The notes below the pieces were generated by a model. It saw only the letters and a list, made by a program, of their open reading frames with translations. It had not been told where the DNA came from and did no database searches. A stretch of DNA of 64,000 nt from contig NZ_CP013189.1 in assembly GCF_001444425.1 (NCBI RefSeq), positions 2,418,001 through 2,482,000 on the forward strand, written 5' to 3'. The stretch is from Pseudohongiella spirulinae (GTDB taxonomy: Bacteria > Pseudomonadota > Gammaproteobacteria > Pseudomonadales > Pseudohongiellaceae). Positions within the stretch are counted from its first letter, which is position 1, and each line of letters starts with the position of its first letter. Positions 9,160-18,942 of this stretch are shown piece by piece. A program made the position numbers and the translations under genes.

Positions 9160-9900
9160 TCAGTTCCGCGGTGGTTGACGGAAAACTTTCTTGCCAGAAA
9201 TCATCGCGGAAACCAGACCGTTTCCATGGCGGATTTCCTCAACCACCACCGCCAGTACATGCAGAAACACAGCCACCAGCATCACCCAGAAAAATAACTT
9301 GTGGATATAGATAAATGGTTCGCGGAACTGACGCATGGCTGCGTAGCCTTCCGGATCCAGCATTTCCTTGGCGCCGGGCACCAACCCCACCAATTGACTG
9401 TGATCTTCTCCAGCCCCTGTTGCCCACTCGGCAAACTCGTGCCCAAAAGGCGGAAAATACAGATCAGTGCCAGCCAACACCAGACCCGTCGTCATTTGCC
9501 CGACCAGCAGCACATACAAAGCCAGCAACATTAATTTGGCGGCCGGATTGTGCCCACGATATTCAGGCGCCTGCCCCGTGCGAATACCACGCAGCCATTC
9601 CTTTAACTCGCCAGGATAAGCCCGGCGGAACGGCATCACCGCTCCCCAGCGCGCCGTGCTGCTGCCCACAAACCCCCAAACCAGCCGCCACAGCAGATTG
9701 AATGCAAACACATAACCCACATAGGCATGCATGATCTTGAGCGTTATTTTACCCTCACTACTGATGCCTAACAGGTTCGCATACAGGATGGTCGACCCGA
9801 TGATCATCAAGGCCAGGACACACAGTACATTGACCCAATGGAATATTCTGATGGAACGATCCCACACTTTCTCTTCATAGAGCCGGTTTTCAGTCGTCAT
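9160..9900 (-). CDS. Cytochrome b561-type membrane protein
   Basis: This is a 246-residue membrane protein of the cytochrome b / Ni-Fe hydrogenase cytochrome subunit type. Four to five membrane helices carry candidate haem-binding histidines, e.g. in RIFHWVNVLC, KIMHAYVGYV, YIHKLFFWVM and FLHVLAVVVEEIRHGN. Such proteins pass electrons between the quinone pool and a periplasmic donor or acceptor. A GTG nine bases upstream is possible, but the ATG at 9900 has an AGGAG ribosome site at 8-base spacing. No partner cytochrome c or hydrogenase gene is nearby, so the electron partner is unknown. Confidence 0.82.
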   Translation of the reverse strand: MTTENRLYEEKVWDRSIRIFHWVNVLCVLALMIIGSTILYANLLGISSEGKITLKIMHAYVGYVFAFNLLWRLVWGFVGSSTARWGAVMPFRRAYPGELKEWLRGIRTGQAPEYRGHNPAAKLMLLALYVLLVGQMTTGLVLAGTDLYFPPFGHEFAEWATGAGEDHSQLVGLVPGAKEMLDPEGYAAMRQFREPFIYIHKLFFWVMLVAVFLHVLAVVVEEIRHGNGLVSAMISGKKVFRQPPRN

Positions 9901-10001
9901 GTGTTCCACTCCTGTTGTGGTCGTTTAAACCATTTTCGCGGGGATATATGTCGGGCGCATGAACGGAATCAAACAGCAAACAAACTGCGTTGCAGGCGCT
10001 G

Positions 10002-11057
10002 TTAACCTGCAGGAAACCAGTGACGGGTTCGATTAGCAAAGGCCACCAGTGACAACATGACGGGCACCTCAACCAACACACCAACCACTGTCACCAATGC
10101 TGCGCCGGAATTGAGACCAAACAAGCCGATAGCTACCGCAACCGCCAACTCGAAAAAATTGGATGTACCGATCAACGCGCATGGTGCCGCGACGTTAAAG
10201 GGTACCTTCCAGAGTTTCGCGGCGATGTAGGCAATCGCGAACATACCGTATGACTGTATCAACAAAGGTACGGCGATTAGTCCAATCAATAAGGGCTGAG
10301 CCAGAATCACCTGCCCCTGAAAGCCAAACAACAGCACAACGGTGGCAAGCAGCCCCAATACCGACAAGGGTTTTACCCTTGCGGTAAACCGTGACACTGC
10401 TGCTTCCGCTTCATCAGCATTCCGGGCCCGACGACTCAGTCGCTGACGCGTGATCACGCCCGCCAGCAGAGGAATCACAACATAAAGCCCAACTGACAGC
10501 AGTAATGTTGCCCATGGCACCTCTATGTCAGTTACTCCCAACAGCAATGCAACTATCGGCGCAAAAGCGAAGATCATGATGACATCGTTAAGCGCGACCT
10601 GCGCCAGTGTGTAGTTGGGGTCGCCCCGGGTCAATTGCGACCAGACAAATACCATGGCCGTGCAGGGTGCTGCACCCAACAGAATCAGTCCGGCGATATA
10701 CTGACTGGCGTTGGCAGGATCAATCAGATCAACAAACAAGGTATGGAAGAACAAAACACCAAGCGCCGCCATCGTGAAGGGTTTGATCAGCCAGTTGACT
10801 GTCAGGGTGATAATCAGTCCCTTGGGGCGCTCATGCACACGCCGCAGACTGCCGAAATCCACAGCCACCATCATTGGGTAGACCATGAACCAGATCAACG
10901 CAGCGACCAGAAAATTCACTGAGCCGTATTCCAAAGCGGCCAGAGCCTGAAACAGATCAGGCAGAAGGATGCCCAGGGCAATGCCTGCTGCAATACAAAG
11001 TGCTACCCAGACTGAGAGATAACGCTCAAAAAAACTGATGCCTTGATTTTCGCTCAT
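10002..11057 (-). CDS. acr3: Acr3-family arsenite efflux transporter
   Basis: This 351-residue carrier has about ten membrane helices and belongs to the bile/arsenite/riboflavin transporter superfamily. The segment [25 protein letters not shown] is split here as [15 protein letters not shown] plus GDPNYTL and is characteristic of Acr3, with the Cys required for arsenite transport. It exports As(III), and sometimes Sb(III), from the cytoplasm using the proton gradient. No ArsR or ArsC gene is adjacent, so it may be expressed alone. The start is ATG ([14 protein letters not shown]). Confidence 0.9.
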   Translation of the reverse strand: MSENQGISFFERYLSVWVALCIAAGIALGILLPDLFQALAALEYGSVNFLVAALIWFMVYPMMVAVDFGSLRRVHERPKGLIITLTVNWLIKPFTMAALGVLFFHTLFVDLIDPANASQYIAGLILLGAAPCTAMVFVWSQLTRGDPNYTLAQVALNDVIMIFAFAPIVALLLGVTDIEVPWATLLLSVGLYVVIPLLAGVITRQRLSRRARNADEAEAAVSRFTARVKPLSVLGLLATVVLLFGFQGQVILAQPLLIGLIAVPLLIQSYGMFAIAYIAAKLWKVPFNVAAPCALIGTSNFFELAVAVAIGLFGLNSGAALVTVVGVLVEVPVMLSLVAFANRTRHWFPAG

Positions 11058-11140
11058 ACGTCAAAACTACAACTATTACTAAAATATCTCAATTGAATAC
11101 GAAATAACTACGTCGCAAAAAGCCCCGCTCCCCTTTATGT

Positions 11141-11165
11141 ACGATATTTTTACGATATTTTTACG
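11141..11165 (+). promoter_or_regulatory. Tandem 11-bp repeat upstream of trkH (candidate KdpE-like site)
   Basis: ACGATATTTTT is present twice head to tail (11141-11151 and 11152-11162) and is followed by a third partial ACG. The 11-bp period is one helical turn, typical of OmpR/KdpE-family operators. It lies about 57 bp upstream of the trkH start, in the gap between acr3 and trkH. A weak -10 (TATGAA at 11180-11185) follows. The KdpE-like regulator encoded downstream in the same operon is the obvious candidate ligand. This is inference from position. Confidence 0.45.
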
Positions 11166-11221
11166 CAACAGTACTGTCTTATGAATCGATTATTTACATC
11201 GTCTGGCGTTATGCTTTGACT

Positions 11222-12670
11222 ATGTGGAGATTATTCAGCCCAATTCTGTTCGTTTGCGGCTTGCTGCTACTGGCAATGGCGTTTTTGATGCTTGTTGTGG
11301 CTGGTTTTGCATGGATTCGCCTTGATCCCGAGGCAACCATCTTTCTTGCCTCAGCAGCACTGACGGGAGTCTCCGGGCTGGCTCTGATCATTCCAACTCA
11401 CGGCGCCAAATTCAATCTGGTCGCCCGCCAGCTGTATCTTCTGACATCTGCCTGCTGGTTTACGATATCGCTTGCCGGCGCACTGCCCCTGTTTTTCAGC
11501 CACTTTGAGCTGACTTTTACCGATGCCGTTTTTGAGGCCGTATCGGGCATCACCACCACAGGTTCAACCATCCTGTCTGGTCTGGAGCACCTGCCAGCCA
11601 GTCTGTTGTTGTGGCGCTCTCTGCTGCAGTGGATCGGAGGTCTGGGCGTCATTGGCATGGCCGTGTCCATCCTGCCCTTCCTGCAGGTTGGGGGCATGCG
11701 CCTGTTTCAGACAGAATCATCCGACTGGTCAGATAAATCAATGCCCCGCATCCAGAATCTCGCCCGTTTCCTGCTGGCCACCTATGCCGCTCTGACGATC
11801 GCCTGCGCACTGGCTTACTGGGCCAGTGGCATGAGTATTTTTGATGCCATCAACCACGCCATGACCACCGTTTCAACTGGAGGCTACGCAACCGATGACC
11901 GCTCCATGGGGCGCTTTGATTTAAATATTCTGTGGGTCGGCATTATATTCATGCTGCTTGGCGCCACGCCATTCACAATGATCATCGCCTTCCTGCGCAG
12001 GCCTGATTTATCGCTATTAAAGAATTCACAGTGGTTATCGTTGCTTGGCATTGTTGCAACGGTTTCAATTGTGCTTGGCACGTGGCTGTGGTCTCAATCG
12101 CGTTTCACCTCATTTGAAGCCTACACTCAGGCAACCTTCAACCTGGTGTCTGTGATCACCACAACCGGTTATGCGTCTGCTGATTACACGACCTGGGGCA
12201 ATTTCAGCATTGTGCTGTTTTTTCTGGTCATGTTTATTGGCGGCTGTTCCGGGTCGACCAGTGGTGGACTCAAAGTATTCAGGTTTCAGCTAGGTTATCT
12301 GTTTATGCGAAATCAGTTCCGCAAACTGGTGCATCCGCAGGGTATGTTTGTCACGCAATATAACAACAAGGTGGTGACCGATGATATTGTCTTGTCAGCA
12401 GTCGCATTCACGTTTTTATTCTTTATCTGTCTGGCCGTATTAACGTTGATACTCGGCTTACTGGGGCTGGACCTGGTCACAGCCCTGTCGGCTTCTGCCA
12501 CAGCATTAACCAATGTAGGACCCGGACTGGGACCTGTTATCGGTCCGGCCGGAAATTTTGCCCCGCTGCCCGATACGGCCAAGTGGCTGCTAAGCTTTGC
12601 CATGATTCTGGGCAGACTGGAATTGATGACCGTGATGGTGCTGTTCGCACCGGTATTCTGGCGAGACTGA
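11222..12670 (+). CDS. trkH: TrkH-family potassium uptake channel subunit
   Basis: This is the pore subunit of a Trk K+ uptake system, 482 residues. All four selectivity-filter loops are visible: SGITTTGST, STGGYATDD, TTTGYASAD and LTNVGPGLG. Each has the conserved glycine, with eight or more membrane helices between them. I use the ATG at 11222. A TTG two codons earlier gives no better ribosome site. It lies 4 bp upstream of a KdpD-like kinase gene, with KdpE-like and TrkA genes following closely, so the four form one operon. Confidence 0.92.
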   Translation: MWRLFSPILFVCGLLLLAMAFLMLVVAGFAWIRLDPEATIFLASAALTGVSGLALIIPTHGAKFNLVARQLYLLTSACWFTISLAGALPLFFSHFELTFTDAVFEAVSGITTTGSTILSGLEHLPASLLLWRSLLQWIGGLGVIGMAVSILPFLQVGGMRLFQTESSDWSDKSMPRIQNLARFLLATYAALTIACALAYWASGMSIFDAINHAMTTVSTGGYATDDRSMGRFDLNILWVGIIFMLLGATPFTMIIAFLRRPDLSLLKNSQWLSLLGIVATVSIVLGTWLWSQSRFTSFEAYTQATFNLVSVITTTGYASADYTTWGNFSIVLFFLVMFIGGCSGSTSGGLKVFRFQLGYLFMRNQFRKLVHPQGMFVTQYNNKVVTDDIVLSAVAFTFLFFICLAVLTLILGLLGLDLVTALSASATALTNVGPGLGPVIGPAGNFAPLPDTAKWLLSFAMILGRLELMTVMVLFAPVFWRD

Positions 12671-12674
12671 CAAT

Positions 12675-14129
12675 ATGCACTTTCGGTTAACTGACAAGTT
12701 GAACTGGCGTCTCTGGGTACTGCCGTGGCTGAGCCCGCTCATGGCGACAGCATTCGCTATGGCTCTGAGACCGGTGTTTGCAACACCTAATCTGGCCATG
12801 ATCTATCTGGTGGCTGTTCTGATAACGGCTGTCAGCACCAGCATCCGTCCCGCACTGATTTGTGCCGTCTTGAGTTTTATCAGTTACAATTTCTTTCTGA
12901 CCGAGCCCTATTATTCTCTGCTCATCTCGCACCGCGAGGATCTGCTGACCGGCCTCATGCTGATCGCCGTAGCGCTGATCACAGCCCCCCTGACAGCACG
13001 TTTGAGCGAGCAGCTGGAAGCCCTGCGAGCAAGCGAAAGCTGGAGTATGCAACAGATGCAGGCTGCCAGCCTGTTTTCAGGGCTTGCCAATGCTGAGGAA
13101 ATTATCCGCATACTCAAGAATGAATTGCATAACGCACTTCACTGGCATGTCACCAGCCATGACACCACCCGACAACACAAGGACACTGTCGAGCAGTCTT
13201 GCGACATACTGATCACCGAAGACCCCGCTGGATTCAGCATCGCTTTCTGGGATCACAACAGACAGTGCGCCGCCATACTGAGACTGGCAGCCACCAGCCC
13301 CGTGCAGGACTGGCATCGCGAACGCGTTGATGCGCTGGTAAAACTTGCCCGACTGGCATGGACCCGTGTGCAACTGACCGACTCCTTGCGACAGGAAACA
13401 CTTGAGAAGGAACGTGAACAGCTGCGCTCGGCTCTGCTGTCCTCCATATCCCATGATCTGAGGACACCTTTGTCAGCCATGATCGGCTCGGTTTCCAGTC
13501 TGATCGATCTGGCTGACTCACTGAATCAGTCTCAGCGCGACGAACTGCTAAACAATACCCTGAGCGAAGCCCGCCGCCTTGATCGCTATATCCAGAAGCT
13601 GCTGGATATGACCCGTCTTGGCCACGGCGAACTGTCACTGGATCGTGACTGGATTGGACTGGACGATATCATCAGCGTGGTTTTGCGGCGCGGCCAATCC
13701 CTTCTGGGTGGAATCCGCATCCGCGTTGAGATGCCGGAGGATATGCCTCTACTGCATGTCCACCCTGCTCTCATTGAACAGGCCATCTTCAATGTACTGG
13801 AAAATGCCATCCGTTTTTCGCCACCCAATGGGGAAATTTCTTTGACGGCATCCAGTAATGATGATTGCCTGGATCTTGACATACACGATGAAGGTCCGGG
13901 CATTGCAACTGAGGACAGCGAACGGGTATTCGACATGTTCCACTCCGTCAGTCACGGCGATCAGATGCAAGCCGGAACAGGCCTGGGGCTGACTATCTGT
14001 CGCAGCATTCTTGTGGCTCATGGCGGACAAGTCAGCGTACTGCCGAGCAATCCGCAGTCAACGGGAACAACTTTCCGCATCAGCCTGCCCATCCATGTTC
14101 CCACAGAGCTGCCGAAGGAGGATCAGTAA
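12675..14129 (+). CDS. Short KdpD-like sensor histidine kinase
   Basis: This 484-residue kinase lacks the N-terminal KdpD/Usp ATP-binding region of classical KdpD (about 890 residues). It starts directly at the four-helix DUF4118 membrane domain (about 15-115), with YNFFLTEPYY as in KdpD. A GAF-like region follows (about 120-235), then HisKA with SSISHDLRTPL (His260) and HATPase with LENAIRFSPPNG, DEGPGI and GTGLGLTICR. Its stop overlaps the KdpE-like start by 1 bp. Position inside the trkH-trkA operon implies that it reports K+ or turgor state to a Trk system and not to a KdpFABC pump, which is absent here. Confidence 0.88.
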   Translation: MHFRLTDKLNWRLWVLPWLSPLMATAFAMALRPVFATPNLAMIYLVAVLITAVSTSIRPALICAVLSFISYNFFLTEPYYSLLISHREDLLTGLMLIAVALITAPLTARLSEQLEALRASESWSMQQMQAASLFSGLANAEEIIRILKNELHNALHWHVTSHDTTRQHKDTVEQSCDILITEDPAGFSIAFWDHNRQCAAILRLAATSPVQDWHRERVDALVKLARLAWTRVQLTDSLRQETLEKEREQLRSALLSSISHDLRTPLSAMIGSVSSLIDLADSLNQSQRDELLNNTLSEARRLDRYIQKLLDMTRLGHGELSLDRDWIGLDDIISVVLRRGQSLLGGIRIRVEMPEDMPLLHVHPALIEQAIFNVLENAIRFSPPNGEISLTASSNDDCLDLDIHDEGPGIATEDSERVFDMFHSVSHGDQMQAGTGLGLTICRSILVAHGGQVSVLPSNPQSTGTTFRISLPIHVPTELPKEDQ

Positions 14130-14812
14130 TGTTCTCGATTCAGGTGATCGACGATGAGCCCCAGATCCGGCGCTTTCTGACTATCTGTCTGGAATCTCAG
14201 GGCTATCGAGTCCTGCTGACGGAAACTGCAAGGCAGGGGCTGGAATCGGTGGCATTAAAAAGCCCTGACCTGGTGATCATGGATCTGGGCCTGCCGGATA
14301 TGGATGGGCAGGAACTGCTGCTACAACTCAGAGAATTTTACAAGGGACCGGTTCTGGTGCTGTCTGTGAGAAATACGGAAAAAGAAAAAGTATCAGCACT
14401 GGACCGGGGCGCTAACGACTACATTGAAAAACCATTTGGTGCCAATGAACTACTGGCACGGATCAGATCATTGTTGCGAACATTTGCCAACATCGAGGTA
14501 CCTGCCACGCAATATGACGATGGCCACCTGCAGGTCGATATGGCGAGTCGGCGTGTTTGCTTATCCGGAAAAGAAATACACCTGTCACGAAAAGAATTTG
14601 AACTGCTGCAATTGTTGATCGCCCACCAGGGGCGGATTATCACCCAGCAACACCTGCTGAAAACGCTATGGGGACCCAGTCATGCAGAGGATACACACTA
14701 CCTGCGAATTTTCATTGGCCGACTGCGAGCCAAACTTGGTGACAACCCTACACAACCAAGATACATCGAAACCGAAGCAGGCGTCGGCTACCGTTTCATG
14801 GGCCAGGGGTAA
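14129..14812 (+). CDS. KdpE-like response regulator
   Basis: This is a 227-residue OmpR-family regulator, with a receiver domain (Asp52 in IMDLGLPDMDG, Lys in IEKPFG) and a winged-helix DNA-binding domain (about 125-225, ending VGYRFMGQG). It closely resembles KdpE in length and in the LSVRNTEKEKVSALDRGANDY region. It partners the DUF4118 kinase upstream and is 6 bp from trkA. The tandem 11-bp repeat upstream of trkH is a likely target, which would make the operon autoregulated. Confidence 0.9.
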   Translation: MFSIQVIDDEPQIRRFLTICLESQGYRVLLTETARQGLESVALKSPDLVIMDLGLPDMDGQELLLQLREFYKGPVLVLSVRNTEKEKVSALDRGANDYIEKPFGANELLARIRSLLRTFANIEVPATQYDDGHLQVDMASRRVCLSGKEIHLSRKEFELLQLLIAHQGRIITQQHLLKTLWGPSHAEDTHYLRIFIGRLRAKLGDNPTQPRYIETEAGVGYRFMGQG

Positions 14813-14818
14813 TTCAGT

Positions 14819-16195
14819 ATGCGAATAATCATTCTGGGCGCTGGCCGGGTTGGCGGCACACTGGCAGAACACCTTGCCGGTGAAGCGAATGACATCACCG
14901 TGGTAGACAACGATGAGCGTGTTCTGCAGGCCTTGCAGGACAAGCTGAATGTGCGGGTGGTGGTGGGTTCAGCCTCGCTGCCGGGCGTTCTAAGGCAAGC
15001 CGGCGCGGATGACGCGGATATGCTGATCGCCGTCACCAGCAGCGACGAAATCAACATGATTGCCTGCCAGGTGGCAATGACATTTTTTCAGGTCCCCAGA
15101 AAAATCGCGCGAGTACGTGAGGCCGATTATCTGTCAGCAGAGCAGTCCCTTTTTACCGAAAAAGGTGTTCCGGTTGACGTGCTGATCAGTCCGGAGAACC
15201 TGGTAACTGAGCGTCTGGAACATTTGCTGGAGTATCCGGGCGCACTTCAGGTACTGGACTTTGCTGACGGCCGCTTGCAACTGGTGGCCGTCAGAGCCAG
15301 TTTTGGTGGAGCCCTGACCGGGCGCCAGATAGCAGAACTACGTCAACATATTGCCGACTACGACATGCGAATTGCTGCGGTTTTTCGCCAGGAGCAGGCC
15401 ATTGCTCCCAGTGGCACAACTGTGCTGGAAGCGGGCGACGAGGTATTCTTCGTCGCCGCCAAGAAGCACATCAGGCAAATCCTTAACAAGCTGACACCGG
15501 AAACCGAACACTACCACCGCATCATGATCGCCGGTGGCGGACATATCGGCGAACGACTGGCCGAGCATATACAGGGCAACTATCGCGTTAAATTGATCGA
15601 GTTCTCTGAACAACGCTGCAAGGCGCTGTCTGTGCGTCTGAAACGCACGACCGTCCTGCATGGCAGCGCCACCGACAAAGAGTTGTTGGTGTCCGAAGGC
15701 ATCGAAAAGACAGACGTCTTTCTGGCACTGACCAATGATGATGAAACCAACATCATGGCATCCATGCTGGCGAAAAAGTCAGGTGCCAGAATGGCCATTA
15801 CCCTGATCAATAACCCGGTTTACGTTGACCTGATTCAAGGCGGTACCATCGACATCGCGCTGTCACCACAGCAGTCCACCATCGGCGCGTTGCTGACCCA
15901 CGTCAGGCGCGGCGATGTGGCGGCGGTGCATTCATTGCGGCGCGGCGCGGCAGAAGCACTTGAGGCAGTAGCACATGGCAGCCGTGAAACCTCACACGTG
16001 GTCGGCCGTGCTATCGGTGAATTGAACTTGCCTGCGGGAGCCGTCGTTGGTGCCCTGGTCAGAGGAGCTGATGTGCTGATTGCTCACGATGACCTCGTCA
16101 TTGAAGATGGCGACCACGTAATCGTATTTGTCGCCGACAGAAGGGCACTGAAGCAGGTTGAACAACTGTTTCAGGTTGCGCTTAATTTCTTCTAG
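14819..16195 (+). CDS. trkA: TrkA, NAD-binding gating subunit of Trk
   Basis: This peripheral protein of 458 residues has two tandem RCK modules. The nucleotide-binding motifs are GAGRVGGTLAEHL (near the start) and AGGGHIGERLAEHI (about residues 238-251), each followed by an RCK_C domain. TrkA binds NAD(H)/ATP and gates the TrkH pore at the inner membrane. The length matches E. coli TrkA. It is the last gene of the operon. Confidence 0.95.
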   Translation: MRIIILGAGRVGGTLAEHLAGEANDITVVDNDERVLQALQDKLNVRVVVGSASLPGVLRQAGADDADMLIAVTSSDEINMIACQVAMTFFQVPRKIARVREADYLSAEQSLFTEKGVPVDVLISPENLVTERLEHLLEYPGALQVLDFADGRLQLVAVRASFGGALTGRQIAELRQHIADYDMRIAAVFRQEQAIAPSGTTVLEAGDEVFFVAAKKHIRQILNKLTPETEHYHRIMIAGGGHIGERLAEHIQGNYRVKLIEFSEQRCKALSVRLKRTTVLHGSATDKELLVSEGIEKTDVFLALTNDDETNIMASMLAKKSGARMAITLINNPVYVDLIQGGTIDIALSPQQSTIGALLTHVRRGDVAAVHSLRRGAAEALEAVAHGSRETSHVVGRAIGELNLPAGAVVGALVRGADVLIAHDDLVIEDGDHVIVFVADRRALKQVEQLFQVALNFF

Positions 16196-16221
16196 GGCTC
16201 CGGCAGCCGGTTATCAGCCGT

Positions 16222-16276
16222 CTGTCACCAAACTGTTAAACAAACTACATCAAACCGTCACAACAGCGTCATAACA
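16222..16276 (+). promoter_or_regulatory. Five in-phase 11-bp PhoB-box-like repeats
   Basis: Read in consecutive 11-mers from 16222, the sequence gives CTGTCACCAAA, CTGTTAAACAA, ACTACATCAAA, CCGTCACAACA and GCGTCATAACA. The consensus half-site of PhoB is CTGTCAT followed by a 4-bp A-rich spacer, also 11-bp periodic. Units 1, 2, 4 and 5 fit well. The array sits 54 bp upstream of the start codon of the TonB-dependent receptor. The likely meaning is PhoB-dependent induction at low phosphate. Confidence 0.6.
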
Positions 16277-16330
16277 TATGTCTCCGATAACAAGAACGAT
16301 ACATTCATTCTTAGATTTCGGAGTTAACAC

Positions 16331-18889
16331 ATGCAGAATTCCCACAGATTCACGCCGCACAAGTTACTGGTCGCGATGCTGATGGCCAGCGCCGGCACTG
16401 GCGCTGTTGCGCAGACCACAGAGTTGGAAGAAATTCTGGTATTCGGCCAACGTGCCGCTCAGAACAAGGCGCTGGACGAATACCGTCGCGCCAACTCCAT
16501 TACCAACTACATTGCTGCCGACGACATGGGTCAGTTCGTTGACCAGAACGTGGCAGAGTCCCTGCAGCGCCTGCCTGGCATTTCCATCTCCCGCGACCAG
16601 GGCGAAGGCCGTTTTGTCAGCGTCCGTGGTATTGATGCAGGTCTGAGCACCGTCACCATCAATGGCATGCGCATTGGCACACCGGAAGACGGTTCACGCG
16701 CAGTGCCCCTGGATGTGATTCCCACCGGCTCGGTAGAATTGCTGGAAGTGACCAAGGTACCGACGCCAGACATGCCGGGCGATGCTATTGGCGGATCGGT
16801 CAATGTGCGCTCAGCCTCTGCCTTTGATCGTGAAGGCCAACAACTGGCATATCGCGCTGAGGCTTCTTACAACGAACTGAGTGGCGAAACCAGCCCCAAG
16901 GGTCAGATTGACTTCAGCGACGTCTACAGCGCCTTCGGTGGCACCGAGAATCTGGGCGTAACCTTTGGCCTGAACTACACCGAGCGCCAGATGGAGTCTG
17001 ACAACGTTGAAGCGGAATACGATTTTCTGGACTTCAATGGCAGTGACGTCTTCTCCGTTATCGAACTGCAGGAGCGCAAGTATGACCTGGCCCGTGAACG
17101 CACTGGGGCCAACCTGAATCTGGAATACCGCCCTGATGACCGGACGCGCCTGCACGCATCAACGGTTTACAGTAACTTCAAAGATGCAGAAACGCGCCAG
17201 CGTACCATTTACGTGTTTGAAGATGGCGATCTGACCAGCTTTAACGGCTCTGCTGCTGTTTACGAAGACATTGATGAAGACGGCTTCCGTCGTCGTATCC
17301 GCTTCCGTACCAAGGACCAGGATACACTGGCCTTTAATGCCGGGGGTGAGCACGACTTTTCGCAGTGGCGCCTGGACTACAACGTCGGCATCTCTGATAC
17401 CAAAGAGCGTGTGCTGGATGAAAAGGAAGGCCGTTTTGAAAAAACCGGTGACGCCCTGAACGCTGATGTGCTGATCGGTGGTGGACTGCCCTCATTTACC
17501 ATTCGCAACGGCAATGCGGTCACCCGCGAGCACCTGATCAACAGCAACTATGAGCTGGACCGGGTTGTGGTTGAACCCATCCTGGTTGACGACCGGGATG
17601 TGAACTTCAACATCAATATGGAAGTACCGGAAGCGTTTGGCATCAATACACTGACCGTGAAAGCCGGCCTGGACGGTCGCTTTAAAGAAAAAGACATCAA
17701 CGTCGATGAGATCGAACTGCGCCGCACGCCTGATGTCAATCTGGCCCAATTCACCACCAACCCTTACTCGCATGGTCTGGCAGATATGGGTGAAGGCATC
17801 AGCTCCGCAGGCTTCATGAGTTTCTATGATCAAAACCAGAGCCTGTTCACGGCGCGCCCGCAGGATGTGGACGAAAATACCGAGCTGTCACTGTCGCAGG
17901 ATTTCGTCGCTGATGAAGACGTCACAGCCGCCTATATGATGGGCACCTGGGAACTGGATCGTCTGCGCATCATCGCTGGTGGCCGGGTCGAGCGCACTGA
18001 ATACAGTGCCCGCGGTAACGAGCTGGTCTACGGTGTGGATGGCTCGCTGAGCGTGAACGCCCGCAATGTCAATTCCAAATACACTGACTTCCTGCCGGGA
18101 CTGCATGTGCGTTACGAGCCGACTGACGATCTGGTGATCCGCGCAGCCTGGAGCAACACCATTGCCAGACCATCCTTCGGTGATATTTCGCCCCGCTCGG
18201 TGGTCGACCGCGACCGGCTGAGAATCGATGCCGGCAACCCGGATCTGGATCCTTACAAAGCCACCAACTTTGACCTGCTTGCCGATTGGTACTTCGGCGA
18301 TTCAGGTGTGGTCTCAGCCGGGGTGTTCTACAAGGACATCGAAGACTACATCGTGGAGTTCACTTCACGTAACAACCCGGCGTTTGGCGGCTATGATGTC
18401 ACCCAGCCAATCAACGGCACCGAAGCCTCAGTAAAGGGCATCGAGTTCAATGCTCAGCAGGGACTGGAAATCTTCAGTGAATCGCTGACCGGCCTGCTGG
18501 CTGGCGTGAATGTCACCCTGCTGGATACTGAGCTGAAACTGTCTCAGCGGACAGGTGAAAACTTCATGCTGCCCGCGGCGGCTGAAGAGTCCGGCAATAT
18601 CTACATCGGCTACGAAAACGAGCGCTTCAGCACCCGCCTGAGCGCCACCTATCGTGGCAAGATGCTGGATGAAGTGGGTGATGACACCAACTTTGACATC
18701 TACGTTGCTTCTCACACGCAGGTGGATCTAACGGCGTCCTATCGTTTCAGTGATCGACTTGAGCTGGTAGCAGAGTTGATCAATCTGACCGACGAACCAC
18801 TGGAGCTGTATCAGGGTTCCAAAGGTTACACGCTGCAATTGGAAGAGTACGGTCCGACGTTTGCCTTTGGTATCAAAGGTCGTTTCTGA
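16331..18889 (+). CDS. TonB-dependent outer membrane receptor (TIGR01782 type)
   Basis: This 852-residue outer-membrane receptor has a signal peptide (LLVAMLMASAGTGAVAQ), a TonB-box-like segment EEILVFGQR, and a plug domain with VAESLQRLPGISISRDQGEGRFVSVRGI. A 22-strand barrel follows, ending in the aromatic FAFGIKGRF. The plug sequence is that of the Xanthomonas/Caulobacter-type receptor family TIGR01782, whose members import carbohydrates, phosphate esters and other solutes. A GGAG ribosome site precedes the ATG. PhoB-like repeats upstream suggest a phosphorus-containing substrate. No adjacent phytase or phosphatase gene is seen, and the substrate remains open. Confidence 0.9.
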   Translation: MQNSHRFTPHKLLVAMLMASAGTGAVAQTTELEEILVFGQRAAQNKALDEYRRANSITNYIAADDMGQFVDQNVAESLQRLPGISISRDQGEGRFVSVRGIDAGLSTVTINGMRIGTPEDGSRAVPLDVIPTGSVELLEVTKVPTPDMPGDAIGGSVNVRSASAFDREGQQLAYRAEASYNELSGETSPKGQIDFSDVYSAFGGTENLGVTFGLNYTERQMESDNVEAEYDFLDFNGSDVFSVIELQERKYDLARERTGANLNLEYRPDDRTRLHASTVYSNFKDAETRQRTIYVFEDGDLTSFNGSAAVYEDIDEDGFRRRIRFRTKDQDTLAFNAGGEHDFSQWRLDYNVGISDTKERVLDEKEGRFEKTGDALNADVLIGGGLPSFTIRNGNAVTREHLINSNYELDRVVVEPILVDDRDVNFNINMEVPEAFGINTLTVKAGLDGRFKEKDINVDEIELRRTPDVNLAQFTTNPYSHGLADMGEGISSAGFMSFYDQNQSLFTARPQDVDENTELSLSQDFVADEDVTAAYMMGTWELDRLRIIAGGRVERTEYSARGNELVYGVDGSLSVNARNVNSKYTDFLPGLHVRYEPTDDLVIRAAWSNTIARPSFGDISPRSVVDRDRLRIDAGNPDLDPYKATNFDLLADWYFGDSGVVSAGVFYKDIEDYIVEFTSRNNPAFGGYDVTQPINGTEASVKGIEFNAQQGLEIFSESLTGLLAGVNVTLLDTELKLSQRTGENFMLPAAAEESGNIYIGYENERFSTRLSATYRGKMLDEVGDDTNFDIYVASHTQVDLTASYRFSDRLELVAELINLTDEPLELYQGSKGYTLQLEEYGPTFAFGIKGRF

Positions 18890-18913
18890 TCTGCCACTGG
18901 AGTTAACGATGAC

Positions 18914-18942
18914 AATGCCCGGTCTATTGACCGGGCATTTTT
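18914..18942 (+). terminator. Rho-independent terminator after the TonB receptor
   Basis: A perfect 11-bp stem (AATGCCCGGTC at 18914-18924 with GACCGGGCATT at 18929-18939) with a 4-base loop is followed by a short run of T. It ends the receptor transcript and abuts the stop codon of the convergent Crp/Fnr-type gene. Confidence 0.85.

Noticed and set aside
9160-11057. Arsenic resistance operon linking the cytochrome b and Acr3 genes
   Set aside because: They are on the same strand but about 100 bp apart, with no arsR, arsC or aio genes. A functional link is not supported.
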